Positions 1-9,082 of a DNA stretch of 36,306 nt are shown piece by piece. The notes under the pieces are model-generated. The model was not told the DNA's origin. It was given only the letters and a program-made list of their open reading frames with translations, and did not search any database. Source of the DNA: Bacteroidales bacterium (GTDB lineage: Bacteria > Bacteroidota > Bacteroidia > Bacteroidales > UBA12077). The translations under genes and the position numbers were made by a program. Within the stretch, counting starts at the first letter, position 1; each line of letters begins with the position of its first letter. The stretch spans positions 1-36,306 of the forward strand of contig JANQHE010000007.1 of assembly GCA_028282785.1 (NCBI GenBank). Reading direction: 5' to 3'.

Positions 1-580
1 TTTGACCTAAAGGTATCGCACACCTGATACCAATTGTCCCGATCATTATAAATCTTGCTTGTATCCAAAGAAATTTGTGGCTCAACTTCGATAACTTTAG
101 TACTTAATCTTTTTATTACAGGTTCTTCCGAAACATATAGCCCAAGCCTATTTACCACATATGTTGAATAAGAAGCAATACAAAAATAAAATTGAATGCT
201 ATAAAGACTATCTTTTTTTAAAGGTGATGTTAACTGCGCCTGTAAATACTCCCTGTAATGAAGAGGTTTTTTTAATTTAGATTCTGCAGGAGGTTGTTCA
301 ATCAGAATAATACCGGCATAAGCATCTCCTTGAAGTGCAAACATATGTCCCATTACGTTATCCGGTACATTTACCTGACGAAGAGCACAGCTATTAAAAT
401 AATCCGTTGTTCCTTTATTTGGCATATACCAGTGCGGAATAAGCTCTCTTCTGGAATCAATGGTCACTTCATCCGGGCATTCCTCAAAATCCTCAAAGCT
501 ATGATTTCGAACAAGGTTCTGAGAATTAACCGAAACAGCACCTATAATAAAAGGAAGTATTAATATCTTTTTAAGCATAT
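1..580 (-). CDS. OmpA-family-type envelope protein, N-terminal part (3' end cut by window edge)
   Basis: About 193 codons are visible from the ATG at 578-580, and the frame runs open off the window start. The product begins with a signal peptide (MLKKILILPF..., cleavage near NSQ-NLV). A domain follows that I recognise from many Bacteroidota OmpA-family proteins: NLVRNHSFEDFEECP, then W-x2-P-x2-GT-x-DYF, VPDNVMGH and a GDAYAGI segment. In that family this jelly-roll-like part precedes a C-terminal peptidoglycan-binding OmpA domain, which would lie outside the window, so its presence here is inferred. The start is 11 bp from the stop of the small secreted-protein gene upstream, so it is probably the last visible gene of the long minus-strand array. 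It is likely in the outer membrane or periplasm. Family assignment is fairly secure; function is not known. Confidence 0.75.
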
Positions 581-591
581 TACAGGATAAA

Positions 592-1062
592 TTAAAATCC
601 CATTTTTGGAACTTTTCTCCAATATATATTAACTCCTGTACAAATTCTTAAATCAAATGCATCTTTTGCCTTTAAGTCTTCGGCTAATACCGTAATATCG
701 AAAACAAGGTTTTGTGTTTTGTCGATAGTAAAACCAACTGATTCAACATAATCATCTTCTTTATTATCGTATAAAATTTCTTTAGTATCTGCATTACTTA
801 TTACAAAATGAATCGGATAATATCCGTAGTCCGTACACAAAACTACTTTATAATCACGCTGTCCGTAAAAAACAGCTTTAAACGTAGCCTGTTTTCTTAT
901 TTCCAATAAAGCACTGCGAGATTGTCCGTAATACTCAAATCCATCCGACCTGTATATTTTACAGTCTCCGGTTTTATGATAACCATCGCACCTTTGTGCC
1001 TGGACCGAAAATGAAATGATTGATATAATAAAAATAAAATATATTTTTTTAAGGTAAACCAT
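592..1062 (-). CDS. Small secreted protein with conserved C-x8-C motif (copy A)
   Basis: This 156-aa protein is of unknown function. It has a clear signal peptide (MVYLKKIYFIFIISIISFSVQA), so it should be periplasmic or secreted, with a mature region of about 134 residues. Four cysteines are visible: C25 and C34 (C-x8-C near the mature N-terminus), one in VLCTDYGYYPIHF, and one in RICTGVNIY near the C-terminus. Two paralogues lie on the plus strand at 18984 and 19486. They share the C-x8-C start, an SR...L.I(G/R)K segment, a V-(F/L)-YGQ-type segment, YYPIHF and a C-terminal C-x-G. The cysteine spacing suggests two disulfides, which is inference. It sits 48 bp downstream of the lipoprotein gene and 11 bp upstream of the OmpA-type gene. 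The same lipoprotein plus small-protein pairing recurs on the plus strand. Confidence 0.8.
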   Translation of the reverse strand: MVYLKKIYFIFIISIISFSVQAQRCDGYHKTGDCKIYRSDGFEYYGQSRSALLEIRKQATFKAVFYGQRDYKVVLCTDYGYYPIHFVISNADTKEILYDNKEDDYVESVGFTIDKTQNLVFDITVLAEDLKAKDAFDLRICTGVNIYWRKVPKMGF

Positions 1063-1110
1063 AACGCTAAATTTTAAGTTTCTATTAAATATATACGTGT
1101 TGTTTTGAAC

Positions 1111-2007
1111 TTAATTAATAGATTTTGAGATACTTATCAACAACGTCCTTACTTTAGTTATGTTTTCTCTAAATCCTAAATATGCATCTTCTGTAACTAT
1201 TATTTCTTTACCTCCCTGAATTACCAAAAAATCTTTATCTTTCTCTTTTGTAACTTTTATATCACTTTCCTTAAAATCCAAATGATCAAACATGTCCCTA
1301 ATTGCTGTCAACTCACTTAAAACTGTTTTAACATAAATGTCATCGGAATAATGTGATGCAAACTCATAATAATTATCGAAAACAAATTTTTGATCGAAAA
1401 TTTTTTGGATTACTTCTCCCGAATGATTAAAATCAATATTATTTATTGCCAGATAAAGTGCTTCAACAATCGCTCCGGTTGAAATTAAAACCAGAATATT
1501 ATTTCTGTCTGAATTCTCAAGTGTTCTGGACATTTTATAATATAGTTCCTGTGAAATTCTATCTAACGAATCCTTCACCATTAAGTTATTATTGATTCTA
1601 TCTAACATTTCTTCATCCACGATCCCATATAAATTCACTTTATCCATTAAATCACGAATTATTCTTAAATATTCTAATTCATCGGCACTATCATCAATTG
1701 CACTTAGGTAAGCAAAATCGGCTATGTAAATACCAAGGTTTACTGATTGTGATTTAATATCTACATAATTTGTTGCATTTGTTGATGGATTAACAAACTC
1801 AGGTTTTAGCTCAATATCTTCAATAAATATTTCATTAAAAATCTCATCAGGTGAGGGCAACATATAAACAACTTGTTCCTCATCACCAAAACCCTGAGTA
1901 TCTTTTATTTCGATTGGTTGTTCTTTCTCTTCTTTTTTATCAGATTTACATTGCACCAATGTAAACACCGCAAAGAAACTTAGAATAAAAAGTAATTTCA
2001 TTTTCAT
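1111..2007 (-). CDS. Lipoprotein of uncharacterised NLGIY-x-AD family (copy A)
   Basis: This 298-aa protein has an N-terminal signal whose hydrophobic stretch ends in LVQC followed by a charged, Lys/Glu-rich tail (KSDKKEEKEQ). That looks like a Bacteroidota lipoprotein signal, although Gln before the Cys is not a textbook lipobox residue. The rest is soluble and largely helical. It includes VYMLPSPDEI, a YVDIKSQSVNLGIYIADFAY motif and an ISTGAIVEALYLA segment. The plus-strand protein at 18151 is a clear paralogue along its whole length, with matching LPSP/LYPTP, NLGIY-x-AD-x-AY and GA-x-(V/I)-E segments. I recall similar unnamed lipoproteins in other Bacteroidota but know no function. It follows the ABC transporter gene by 30 bp in the same direction, so an envelope partner of that transporter is a reasonable guess and no more. 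Confidence 0.8.
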   Translation of the reverse strand: MKMKLLFILSFFAVFTLVQCKSDKKEEKEQPIEIKDTQGFGDEEQVVYMLPSPDEIFNEIFIEDIELKPEFVNPSTNATNYVDIKSQSVNLGIYIADFAYLSAIDDSADELEYLRIIRDLMDKVNLYGIVDEEMLDRINNNLMVKDSLDRISQELYYKMSRTLENSDRNNILVLISTGAIVEALYLAINNIDFNHSGEVIQKIFDQKFVFDNYYEFASHYSDDIYVKTVLSELTAIRDMFDHLDFKESDIKVTKEKDKDFLVIQGGKEIIVTEDAYLGFRENITKVRTLLISISKSIN

Positions 2008-2037
2008 GAGATAAAAGTTTTTTAGTTTATATAATTT

Positions 2038-5000
2038 TTAAAATTTTTTATAAAATAAAATGATTAAAAAGATACAAAAAATAAGTGTCATAAACCAAAG
2101 AACAACTATATTAAAGCTTATTGTATTTATGGTTAACGAACCTAATTTTTTCTCAGATGCAAAAAAATGAGACCTGCCAATCTTCGATCCTGGAACATGA
2201 TAAATTGGCTCAATTTTTCTAATTATCTTATTATTGTTTTTTATAAATGGTTTAAAAGTTTGCCTTTTTAAAACCAACTCGTTTATGCTTTTATTTGAAT
2301 TCCTATTCTTAAAGTTATTATAGTTCTGAATATCCCCCAGATGAGAAATTAAAGCATGTGTTATGCTATCTTTTTGGTAAGATATATTATTTACAATTTC
2401 TATTAATTCTGAATTTAATTGGCTTAGATAATCTTCAACAGAATTTAATATTTCGATTGATAAATCTTCAAATTTTAGTTTTTTAAGATCCGGAAAAGAT
2501 CCGGGATTAATCTTTCTCAGTTCGTAAATCAATAATTTGTAATGATCTTCTAACTCTTCAATATCACCATCTCTTAAACCATTTCTAAGTACATCTACTG
2601 CATCTTTTAGTTCAGGAATTAAGAATAAAACATAAAAACGTGCATAACTATCTCGTTTATCATATTTAAAATATTTTTTCTGATACTTATTTTTACCGAA
2701 TTGAGAGACCACAATTGCCTCATATGCCCAACGCGAAGCCATTATATCACCAACAAAAGGAACGTATTCATCGTTTATCACTTTGGAATTTAGTTTATCG
2801 TATTCAACCATGGTTCCGCTTAACAATATTTGAGGAACTATAAATAATGGTACCAATATATAGATTACAACAATCGAATTAAATAATGATGATATAAGCA
2901 ATCCAACAACATTAGCGAAACAAAATGTTGAGAACAGAATGATCCAATAATAGAATATCATTGCTTTAATACCAAGTATCAAGTTTCCTAATATTGCAAA
3001 TAGAAATGCCTGAATGGCACTTAAAATAAATAAGAAAAGAATTTTTGATTTTAGATAACTTATCTTATTTAATTTAAGGAAAGCTTCTCGTTTAAGTATT
3101 TTACGATCGCGATAAATATCTTCCGCACTAATAATTAAGCCAACAAATAATGCAACAATTACCGCCATAAAAAGATAGGCCGGTAGGTTCTCATTTCCAA
3201 ATAATACATAATGATCAAAATCTGAGCTTGTATGTTTGCACAATAATGAAAGAATTACTGCTAACAAAGGGGTTATTAGAAACGCCAATAAGACATACTG
3301 TTTATTCGCAAATTTCGATAGAAAATTACGTTCACTAAAGATTAAAAATTGTTTAAAGAAATTGGGTCTGTTAAATGTAATTTGCGGTATCTCTTTCTTT
3401 ATATCAACAGGTTCTTTAATTGATTTTACTTGCTCCAGATAATGCTGATGCCATTCCTCAGGCTTAACTTTTCGAAAACTTACAAATTCTCCCTTTTTGT
3501 TTACTTTTTTTTCTTCAAGGATCTTAAATATTGATTCAGGGTTTATATTTCCACAAGTTTGACAACTATCAGCTACGGTTACAAAGCTTTCTGCAAGCGT
3601 ATTAAAATGAGGGATTGACTCTACCGGATTACCAAAATAAACGGGATAACCTTCTTTATCAAGCATTAGGATTTTATCAAATGACTTAAACGTATCAGAT
3701 GAAGGTTGATGTATATTCATTGCTACAATCCGCCCCTTTATAGTTTGCTCGGTAAACAATTGCATAATCTCCTCGGAATCTGATGATGATAACCCGGACG
3801 TTGGTTCGTCGGCAAATAAAATATAAGGTTCACGAATTAATTCCAGGGCAATATTTAACCTTTTGCGCTGCCCTCCACTTATAAACTTATTCAACGGAGT
3901 ACCAACTCTTAGATCTCTTACATCATACAAGTCGAGATCTCTGAGCAATCGGATTACTTTTTCTTCTATCTGTTCGCTCGTTAGATCTCCAAAACAAAGC
4001 TTAGCATTTAAGTATAAATTTTTAAATACTGAAAGTTCCTCAACAAGAAGATCATCTTGAGGAATATACCCAATAAGCCCTTCGAGTTTGTTTTGATCTC
4101 TTTTTATATCAAAATTATTAATGGTAACCTGTCCCTTTTGCGGCAAAAGAGTTCCATTTAATAAACTTAATAAAGTAGATTTTCCAACACCACTTCGTCC
4201 TATTATACCAATCATCTGGCCTGATTTAATCGTTGCTTTCAAATCATGGATTCCGTTTTTACTATTCTTAAATCTGAAATCAATATCCTTTGCCTCAAAA
4301 AGCAATTGTACTGTTTCTTCAGACAGAAAATGCCTTAGAATCTGATTGTAATATATTGGTTCGATATGCTCTCCTTTGATTGACGCACCCTTGGGAAGTG
4401 TATAAATATTCTCAGGGAAGATAATTTGATTATTAAATTGTATATTCTCTTTACCCTTGTAGTAAAAGATAATAAGTTTTATGCTTCTAATTATCAGAAA
4501 GTAAAGCTGCCCTTTAAAACCGTCCTTCTCAAAAAAATTAATTTCAATACTAAAAGGTTTTTTTTCGCAAAGCAGTAATAAGTTTTCCTTCTCTTTTAGG
4601 TTATATAGTTTTTCTTCTACAAATGATTTACAGTTTTTATACTCATTATCATCAATATTCAATTCAGATGCTATTTCCTTTAGTAAGTCAGATAATCGAA
4701 TCAGGCTTTCGCTTTTGTGAAAAGGGTAACGTAAAAGGAATTTATTAAAAAGCAGTAATCTAATTAATATTACAAAACGTTCTCGTTGAGGTAATTTATC
4801 ATTAACCTCTCTGGTTAATCTTAATAATATATCTTTAAGCGGTTCCTTATTTTCTGATTTTACTTCCTTATATTTTAAATAATTCGACTCAAATTGGGAT
4901 ACAAAATCCTTTACAGCTTCTTTACCAAATTCTTTCTTTAAAATTGATGATATGAAATCCTTTACATTTGTGCTCGGCACGGAGGAATAAATGTTAGAAA

Positions 5001-5046
5001 TTATTGAAAACAAACGAATTATATACTCTATTAATATTTTATTCAT
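2038..5046 (-). CDS. ABCG-like ABC transporter with long extracytoplasmic loop
   Basis: This 1002-aa protein is a half-transporter in the order NBD then membrane domain, as in ABCG/White-type proteins. An N-terminal helical region of about 250 residues matches nothing I know. The ATPase has Walker A GRSGVGKST (residues 283-291), signature SGGQRKRLN (near 389) and Walker B ILFADEP (near 404-411). A CxxC pair (C495, C498) lies in the linker. Six hydrophobic segments follow, roughly between residues 570 and 745, with the last at 980-1000. Between the fifth and sixth lies a hydrophilic stretch of about 230 residues that should face the periplasm, far longer than the usual ABCG loop. The start overlaps the stop of the upstream pseudokinase gene by 8 bp, which implies translational coupling. 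The substrate is unknown. Export is likely from the architecture. Confidence 0.88.
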   Translation of the reverse strand: MNKILIEYIIRLFSIISNIYSSVPSTNVKDFISSILKKEFGKEAVKDFVSQFESNYLKYKEVKSENKEPLKDILLRLTREVNDKLPQRERFVILIRLLLFNKFLLRYPFHKSESLIRLSDLLKEIASELNIDDNEYKNCKSFVEEKLYNLKEKENLLLLCEKKPFSIEINFFEKDGFKGQLYFLIIRSIKLIIFYYKGKENIQFNNQIIFPENIYTLPKGASIKGEHIEPIYYNQILRHFLSEETVQLLFEAKDIDFRFKNSKNGIHDLKATIKSGQMIGIIGRSGVGKSTLLSLLNGTLLPQKGQVTINNFDIKRDQNKLEGLIGYIPQDDLLVEELSVFKNLYLNAKLCFGDLTSEQIEEKVIRLLRDLDLYDVRDLRVGTPLNKFISGGQRKRLNIALELIREPYILFADEPTSGLSSSDSEEIMQLFTEQTIKGRIVAMNIHQPSSDTFKSFDKILMLDKEGYPVYFGNPVESIPHFNTLAESFVTVADSCQTCGNINPESIFKILEEKKVNKKGEFVSFRKVKPEEWHQHYLEQVKSIKEPVDIKKEIPQITFNRPNFFKQFLIFSERNFLSKFANKQYVLLAFLITPLLAVILSLLCKHTSSDFDHYVLFGNENLPAYLFMAVIVALFVGLIISAEDIYRDRKILKREAFLKLNKISYLKSKILFLFILSAIQAFLFAILGNLILGIKAMIFYYWIILFSTFCFANVVGLLISSLFNSIVVIYILVPLFIVPQILLSGTMVEYDKLNSKVINDEYVPFVGDIMASRWAYEAIVVSQFGKNKYQKKYFKYDKRDSYARFYVLFLIPELKDAVDVLRNGLRDGDIEELEDHYKLLIYELRKINPGSFPDLKKLKFEDLSIEILNSVEDYLSQLNSELIEIVNNISYQKDSITHALISHLGDIQNYNNFKNRNSNKSINELVLKRQTFKPFIKNNNKIIRKIEPIYHVPGSKIGRSHFFASEKKLGSLTINTISFNIVVLWFMTLIFCIFLIILFYKKF

Positions 5047-6163
5047 TGTCTTCCACGGTTAATTTATCAGGATTAAAATAGAGTTCAATAAGCATTCCTG
5101 CATCCTTTGGGTTTTTTATCTCAATCTTTCCCGAGTGTTTTTCTACAATTTGATTAATTAAAAACAGGCTTAGACCGAAATTGTGTAAAAGATCTTGATC
5201 TGAAGCTCGAAATGGATTCATCAATAAATCTTCCGAATCTTCAATTTCTATATCGCCATGATCAAGAATTGAACATTTAATATATTCATCGACCTTCTCT
5301 AATTTTATGTCTATTGATGTTTTTGGATTTGTAAGAATAATGGCATTCTCAATTAAATATAAAAATGCTTTATGCATTAAATCACGATCTCCTTTTATGA
5401 CCAGGTTCGGATCTATATCTTCAACAATCTCAATTTGTTTGTCCATGATCTCATTGGTAAGTTCCAAATAACAATACTGAATTAGTTCTTTTGCATTGAG
5501 GTCCGATATATTTAGTTGATAACTCCCTGAACTTAACTGTGTTGAGAGAATCGTCTTATTTGCAAAATCATCTAAACGTTGAACTGAATTCTGTAATGTC
5601 TCCAAAAGTTCTTTAATTGTAGATGAAAATTCTTGGTTTCTTAGAAGATGTAAAGCTCCGGATATTCCTGTTAATGGAGTTCTGATTTCCTGGCTTATCA
5701 TATTAAGAAAATGAGTTTTCATATTATTTAAGCTTTCCACCTCTTTCTGCATTCGCTTTAATTTCTCATCATTCTCAATTTCTTTGATAATACGATTTAC
5801 AATAACATTGATTTGATTTAAAAAATCGCCGGTTTTAACAAGGTATTCCTTAGCACCTAATTTCATTATTTCAACAGCGATCCTTTCATCGCCAAAACCA
5901 GTCATGAAAATAAAAGGTATTTCTATGTTTTCTTCATTTAGGTTTTGTAATAATTCTTTCCCGGTAATATCAGCTAACTTATAATCCAGCAACATTAAAT
6001 ACACATCTTGTGTTTTAATAAAATCCAACGCTTCCGCTCCGGAAATAGCGGTAATAATGTTATACTTTTCTTCTTCGAGTTTTGATTTTATTAAATATTG
6101 TAGTCCTACATCATCTTCGACAACAAGTATGGTATATTTTGAATCCGGAGTATAATTTGCCAT
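5039..6163 (-). CDS. Receiver domain fused to degenerate histidine kinase (pseudokinase)
   Basis: This 374-aa protein begins with a complete receiver domain: acidic pair D17/D18, phosphoacceptor D60 in LLDYKLADITG, T88 and K110. A kinase-like region follows from about residue 125. Its H-box reads MISQEIRTPLTG, so the phosphorylatable His is replaced by Gln158 (codon CAG at 5690-5692). The ATP-binding half keeps an N-box-like LIENAI. The G1 box is DHGDIEI instead of D-x-G-x-G, and the G2 box is reduced to NFGLSLF. Autophosphorylation therefore looks lost. The receiver should still accept phosphate from a neighbouring kinase, and the kinase-like half probably acts as a dimeric output or scaffold (inference). 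It overlaps the ABC transporter start by 8 bp, the tightest link in the array, so the transporter is a plausible partner. No membrane segment or signal peptide is present. Confidence 0.88.
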   Translation of the reverse strand: MANYTPDSKYTILVVEDDVGLQYLIKSKLEEEKYNIITAISGAEALDFIKTQDVYLMLLDYKLADITGKELLQNLNEENIEIPFIFMTGFGDERIAVEIMKLGAKEYLVKTGDFLNQINVIVNRIIKEIENDEKLKRMQKEVESLNNMKTHFLNMISQEIRTPLTGISGALHLLRNQEFSSTIKELLETLQNSVQRLDDFANKTILSTQLSSGSYQLNISDLNAKELIQYCYLELTNEIMDKQIEIVEDIDPNLVIKGDRDLMHKAFLYLIENAIILTNPKTSIDIKLEKVDEYIKCSILDHGDIEIEDSEDLLMNPFRASDQDLLHNFGLSLFLINQIVEKHSGKIEIKNPKDAGMLIELYFNPDKLTVEDNE

Positions 6164-6215
6164 TTTATTAGTTTATTTATCTTTAAATGTACTAAACTTA
6201 TTTTAATTTATGAAC

Positions 6216-9071
6216 TTAAACTATTGGTTTTTCAAGGTTTATAAAAAATTTTGATCCTACTCCTTCTTCTGACCCCACAGATATCTTTCCATCCAATCGC
6301 TCAATTGTTTTTTTAATTAATGATAAACCCATTCCTTCTCCATTCTGATTATCAGGGTTAATACGGTAAAATACATCAAATATCTTATCCAATTCTGTTT
6401 CCGAAATTCCTATACCATTATCCTCAATACTATAAATTACTCTATGCCCCTCTTCCTTTCCTGTAATTTTTATACGAGCCTCTCTATCTGTTGATCGGTA
6501 TTTAATTGCATTATCGATTAAATTAGAGAATACTTGATTTATTTGAACTTCATCTGTATGACATGCCGGTAATTCATCAACTTCAATGTTAATATTCTCT
6601 TCGTGTATTTTATACTCAAAAGTACTTATCAACGAACTCATTAACTGATTCATATCTACATTAACTTTATTAATTGCTGCTCTTCCCAGCCGCGACAATT
6701 TTAATAATGCTAATAATAATTTGTCAATTTTTTGCCCACTGATCTTTATAAAACTTAATATATGAGGGATATCTTTTTCTAAGATAAACTTTATATCTTC
6801 CTGATTTTCAATTTTATTATTTTCATTAAATATTTTATCGGATAATTTATTTAAAGCTTTGATCATTTCGTCACTAAAGCCAAGTATATTAACAACCGGA
6901 GAACGAATATCATGAGATGTTACATAAACTACTTGCTCCAGTTCTTTATTTTTGGTAACTAATTCCGTATTTAGCTTATTTACCTTATCTTCAGCTTCTT
7001 TGCGACTAAAAGCATGCCCGATAATATCTGAAATTGTTCTAAGTAAAGATAGATCCTCAATTGTCCATTCATCCACTTCGTAAATATTGCTAATAACTAA
7101 TAAGCCTTTAAGTTTCAAGTTAGAATAAAAAGGTATCCCAAGAAAATTAAAAATGTTATATTTTTCAAAAGCCTCCTTCTCAATTTTAGCTTCTTCCGGT
7201 AATTTAGATACATCTTCAATAAAAATAAAATCCAGTGAATCCAGCATATTTAAACTATATTCAAAAAGTTTATAATCCATTTCTTCAAACTTAGGTAGCT
7301 CTTTTAATGGATTATTGTAATTTTTATTTAAAACAAGATTTAATTTATTGTTGTTTATAGTAAGAATGCTATAACGCTCGGCCTCAATAATATTATGTAA
7401 TTCCTTTAGTGAATCTTCCAGCTTTGATTCAAAATCGTCAGTTGATATGAATTGAGAAGAGATATTTATAATGGATTGCTCTATTATCAATTTCTTTTCG
7501 AGTCGTTTTGTTGAGTATTCCTCTGCTGTTTTATCAATTATTAATCCTAAGGTACCAACAATCTCTTCTTTATCATTCAACCAAGGTACCGAAAAAATTT
7601 CTATGATTCTCTTTTTTCCATCCTTTCTTTTAATACCTGCTTTATACTGTGAACTAATATTATTTTTTCGATTTTTCGTTTCCTGAAGAATTTTAGGGAT
7701 ATCTTCAGGTACTATAAAATCTTTTAAGTTTTTACCTAACATCTCTCCTTCATTATAACCAAATATATGATCGAATGAAGCATTTGAGAAAATAACCGTT
7801 TCATCAAAATCAATGATACTCAGCCCCTCATGCATATTTTCAACTAACGCTTTGTACTTTCTTTCGCTCATTTCAAGTTCTTGCGCTAATTTATCTTCTT
7901 GTTTAAGTTCCTGGCCCGAGCTTAACGCTCCTATTATGTTCCCGGCAGAATCTCGTATTTGCTTACTTTCCCATAATATAACTTTTTGTTTTTTTGTTGC
8001 AGTTAGAATATTTCCTTTAATCTTCTTATCAATAATTATTGAACCATCCATTATACCATTAAAAGTGTTTTTAACTTTTTTTATTTCATTTTCAGGTATA
8101 AATTTATCAAACCAGTTTGCCCCAAGTAGTTGATCCTTATTTAATTCCAGAATTTTACAGGCCTTTTTGTTTATACTGGTTATATTTCCATTTAAGTCTA
8201 AGGTAATATACATTTGATCTGATGTATCCAAGATAAAATCTGCAATTTCTTTTTCTTTTATTTTTTCTGCTTCAAACTTTCTCCGTTCAGAGACATCAAA
8301 CATGTGGCCTAATAATCCAACTACGTTTCCACTATCATCTCTTAAAGCTGTTTTATAAAATATCACATCCATTACATCGCCGTTAACATTAGCTACTTTA
8401 TATTCGTATTTCTGTGTAACAGGATTCTTGAAAAATGCCTCATCCATTTCATGATATTTCTTTGCTAACTTTTTAGGAGCAATATCAAAAACTGTTTTAC
8501 CAATAATTTCTTCTTTGGGTAATCCTATAAACTCTGCAAAAGCCTTATTACATCCAAAATACCTCCCTTCCTTTCCTTTATAGAAAATTGGATTTGAAGT
8601 CGATTCAATAAGTTGATTTAAAAAATGACCGTGTTCACTTTGTGTTTTTTGGCTACGTAGTAGTTCTTTTTTAGTAAAATCAAACTGCTCTATAACTTTG
8701 GTTTTCTCAAAATTCCTTATCAGACCCAAACATACCTGACTTATATTCGATTTTTCAACGATGTCGTTAATGCCAATTTTATTAATGTTTCGAATAAGAT
8801 TTTCACCAAACTTATCCGATGCTACCAAAATACTCAACTGAGGATTCCAATTAAAGAGTTGTTTAACTAAAGAATCTAATTTGTTCCTTACCAATTCATA
8901 ATCGAAAATAACTACATCCCAATATCGATTTTTCAAACTCAACATTTCAGCATTCAAATCCTTAATATTATTGCAATTCAGAACGTATCCCAATTTTTGT
9001 ACCTCTTCTGTGAGCTGCTTTATATCTTGATTTGAATAATTATAAAAAAGAGCATTAATTTTATCTTCCAT
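6216..9071 (-). CDS. Soluble multi-sensor histidine kinase (pseudo-receiver, 3 PAS, GAF)
   Basis: This 951-aa protein shows no membrane segment. In order: a receiver-like domain (about 1-130) that keeps D57 in VVIFDYEL but lacks the N-terminal acidic pair; three PAS domains at about 149-272, 277-395 and 403-520; a GAF domain at about 535-690; HisKA with H720 in VTSHDIRSP; and HATPase with N-box NLIDNAI, G1 EDNGIGI and G2 GEGMGLSL. The kinase core looks intact. The PAS/GAF array points to sensing of a cytoplasmic signal such as redox state, a small ligand or light, but no cofactor residue could be assigned. It lies 11 bp downstream of the 1002-aa hybrid kinase gene and 52 bp upstream of the pseudokinase gene, whose intact receiver is a candidate phosphate target. 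Confidence 0.9.
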   Translation of the reverse strand: MEDKINALFYNYSNQDIKQLTEEVQKLGYVLNCNNIKDLNAEMLSLKNRYWDVVIFDYELVRNKLDSLVKQLFNWNPQLSILVASDKFGENLIRNINKIGINDIVEKSNISQVCLGLIRNFEKTKVIEQFDFTKKELLRSQKTQSEHGHFLNQLIESTSNPIFYKGKEGRYFGCNKAFAEFIGLPKEEIIGKTVFDIAPKKLAKKYHEMDEAFFKNPVTQKYEYKVANVNGDVMDVIFYKTALRDDSGNVVGLLGHMFDVSERRKFEAEKIKEKEIADFILDTSDQMYITLDLNGNITSINKKACKILELNKDQLLGANWFDKFIPENEIKKVKNTFNGIMDGSIIIDKKIKGNILTATKKQKVILWESKQIRDSAGNIIGALSSGQELKQEDKLAQELEMSERKYKALVENMHEGLSIIDFDETVIFSNASFDHIFGYNEGEMLGKNLKDFIVPEDIPKILQETKNRKNNISSQYKAGIKRKDGKKRIIEIFSVPWLNDKEEIVGTLGLIIDKTAEEYSTKRLEKKLIIEQSIINISSQFISTDDFESKLEDSLKELHNIIEAERYSILTINNNKLNLVLNKNYNNPLKELPKFEEMDYKLFEYSLNMLDSLDFIFIEDVSKLPEEAKIEKEAFEKYNIFNFLGIPFYSNLKLKGLLVISNIYEVDEWTIEDLSLLRTISDIIGHAFSRKEAEDKVNKLNTELVTKNKELEQVVYVTSHDIRSPVVNILGFSDEMIKALNKLSDKIFNENNKIENQEDIKFILEKDIPHILSFIKISGQKIDKLLLALLKLSRLGRAAINKVNVDMNQLMSSLISTFEYKIHEENINIEVDELPACHTDEVQINQVFSNLIDNAIKYRSTDREARIKITGKEEGHRVIYSIEDNGIGISETELDKIFDVFYRINPDNQNGEGMGLSLIKKTIERLDGKISVGSEEGVGSKFFINLEKPIV

Positions 9072-9082
9072 TAAATTATTAT

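Noticed and set aside
294-563. 89-codon plus-strand open frame
   Set aside because: It lies antisense to the OmpA-type gene, whose protein has a signal peptide and family motifs; the plus-strand product resembles nothing.
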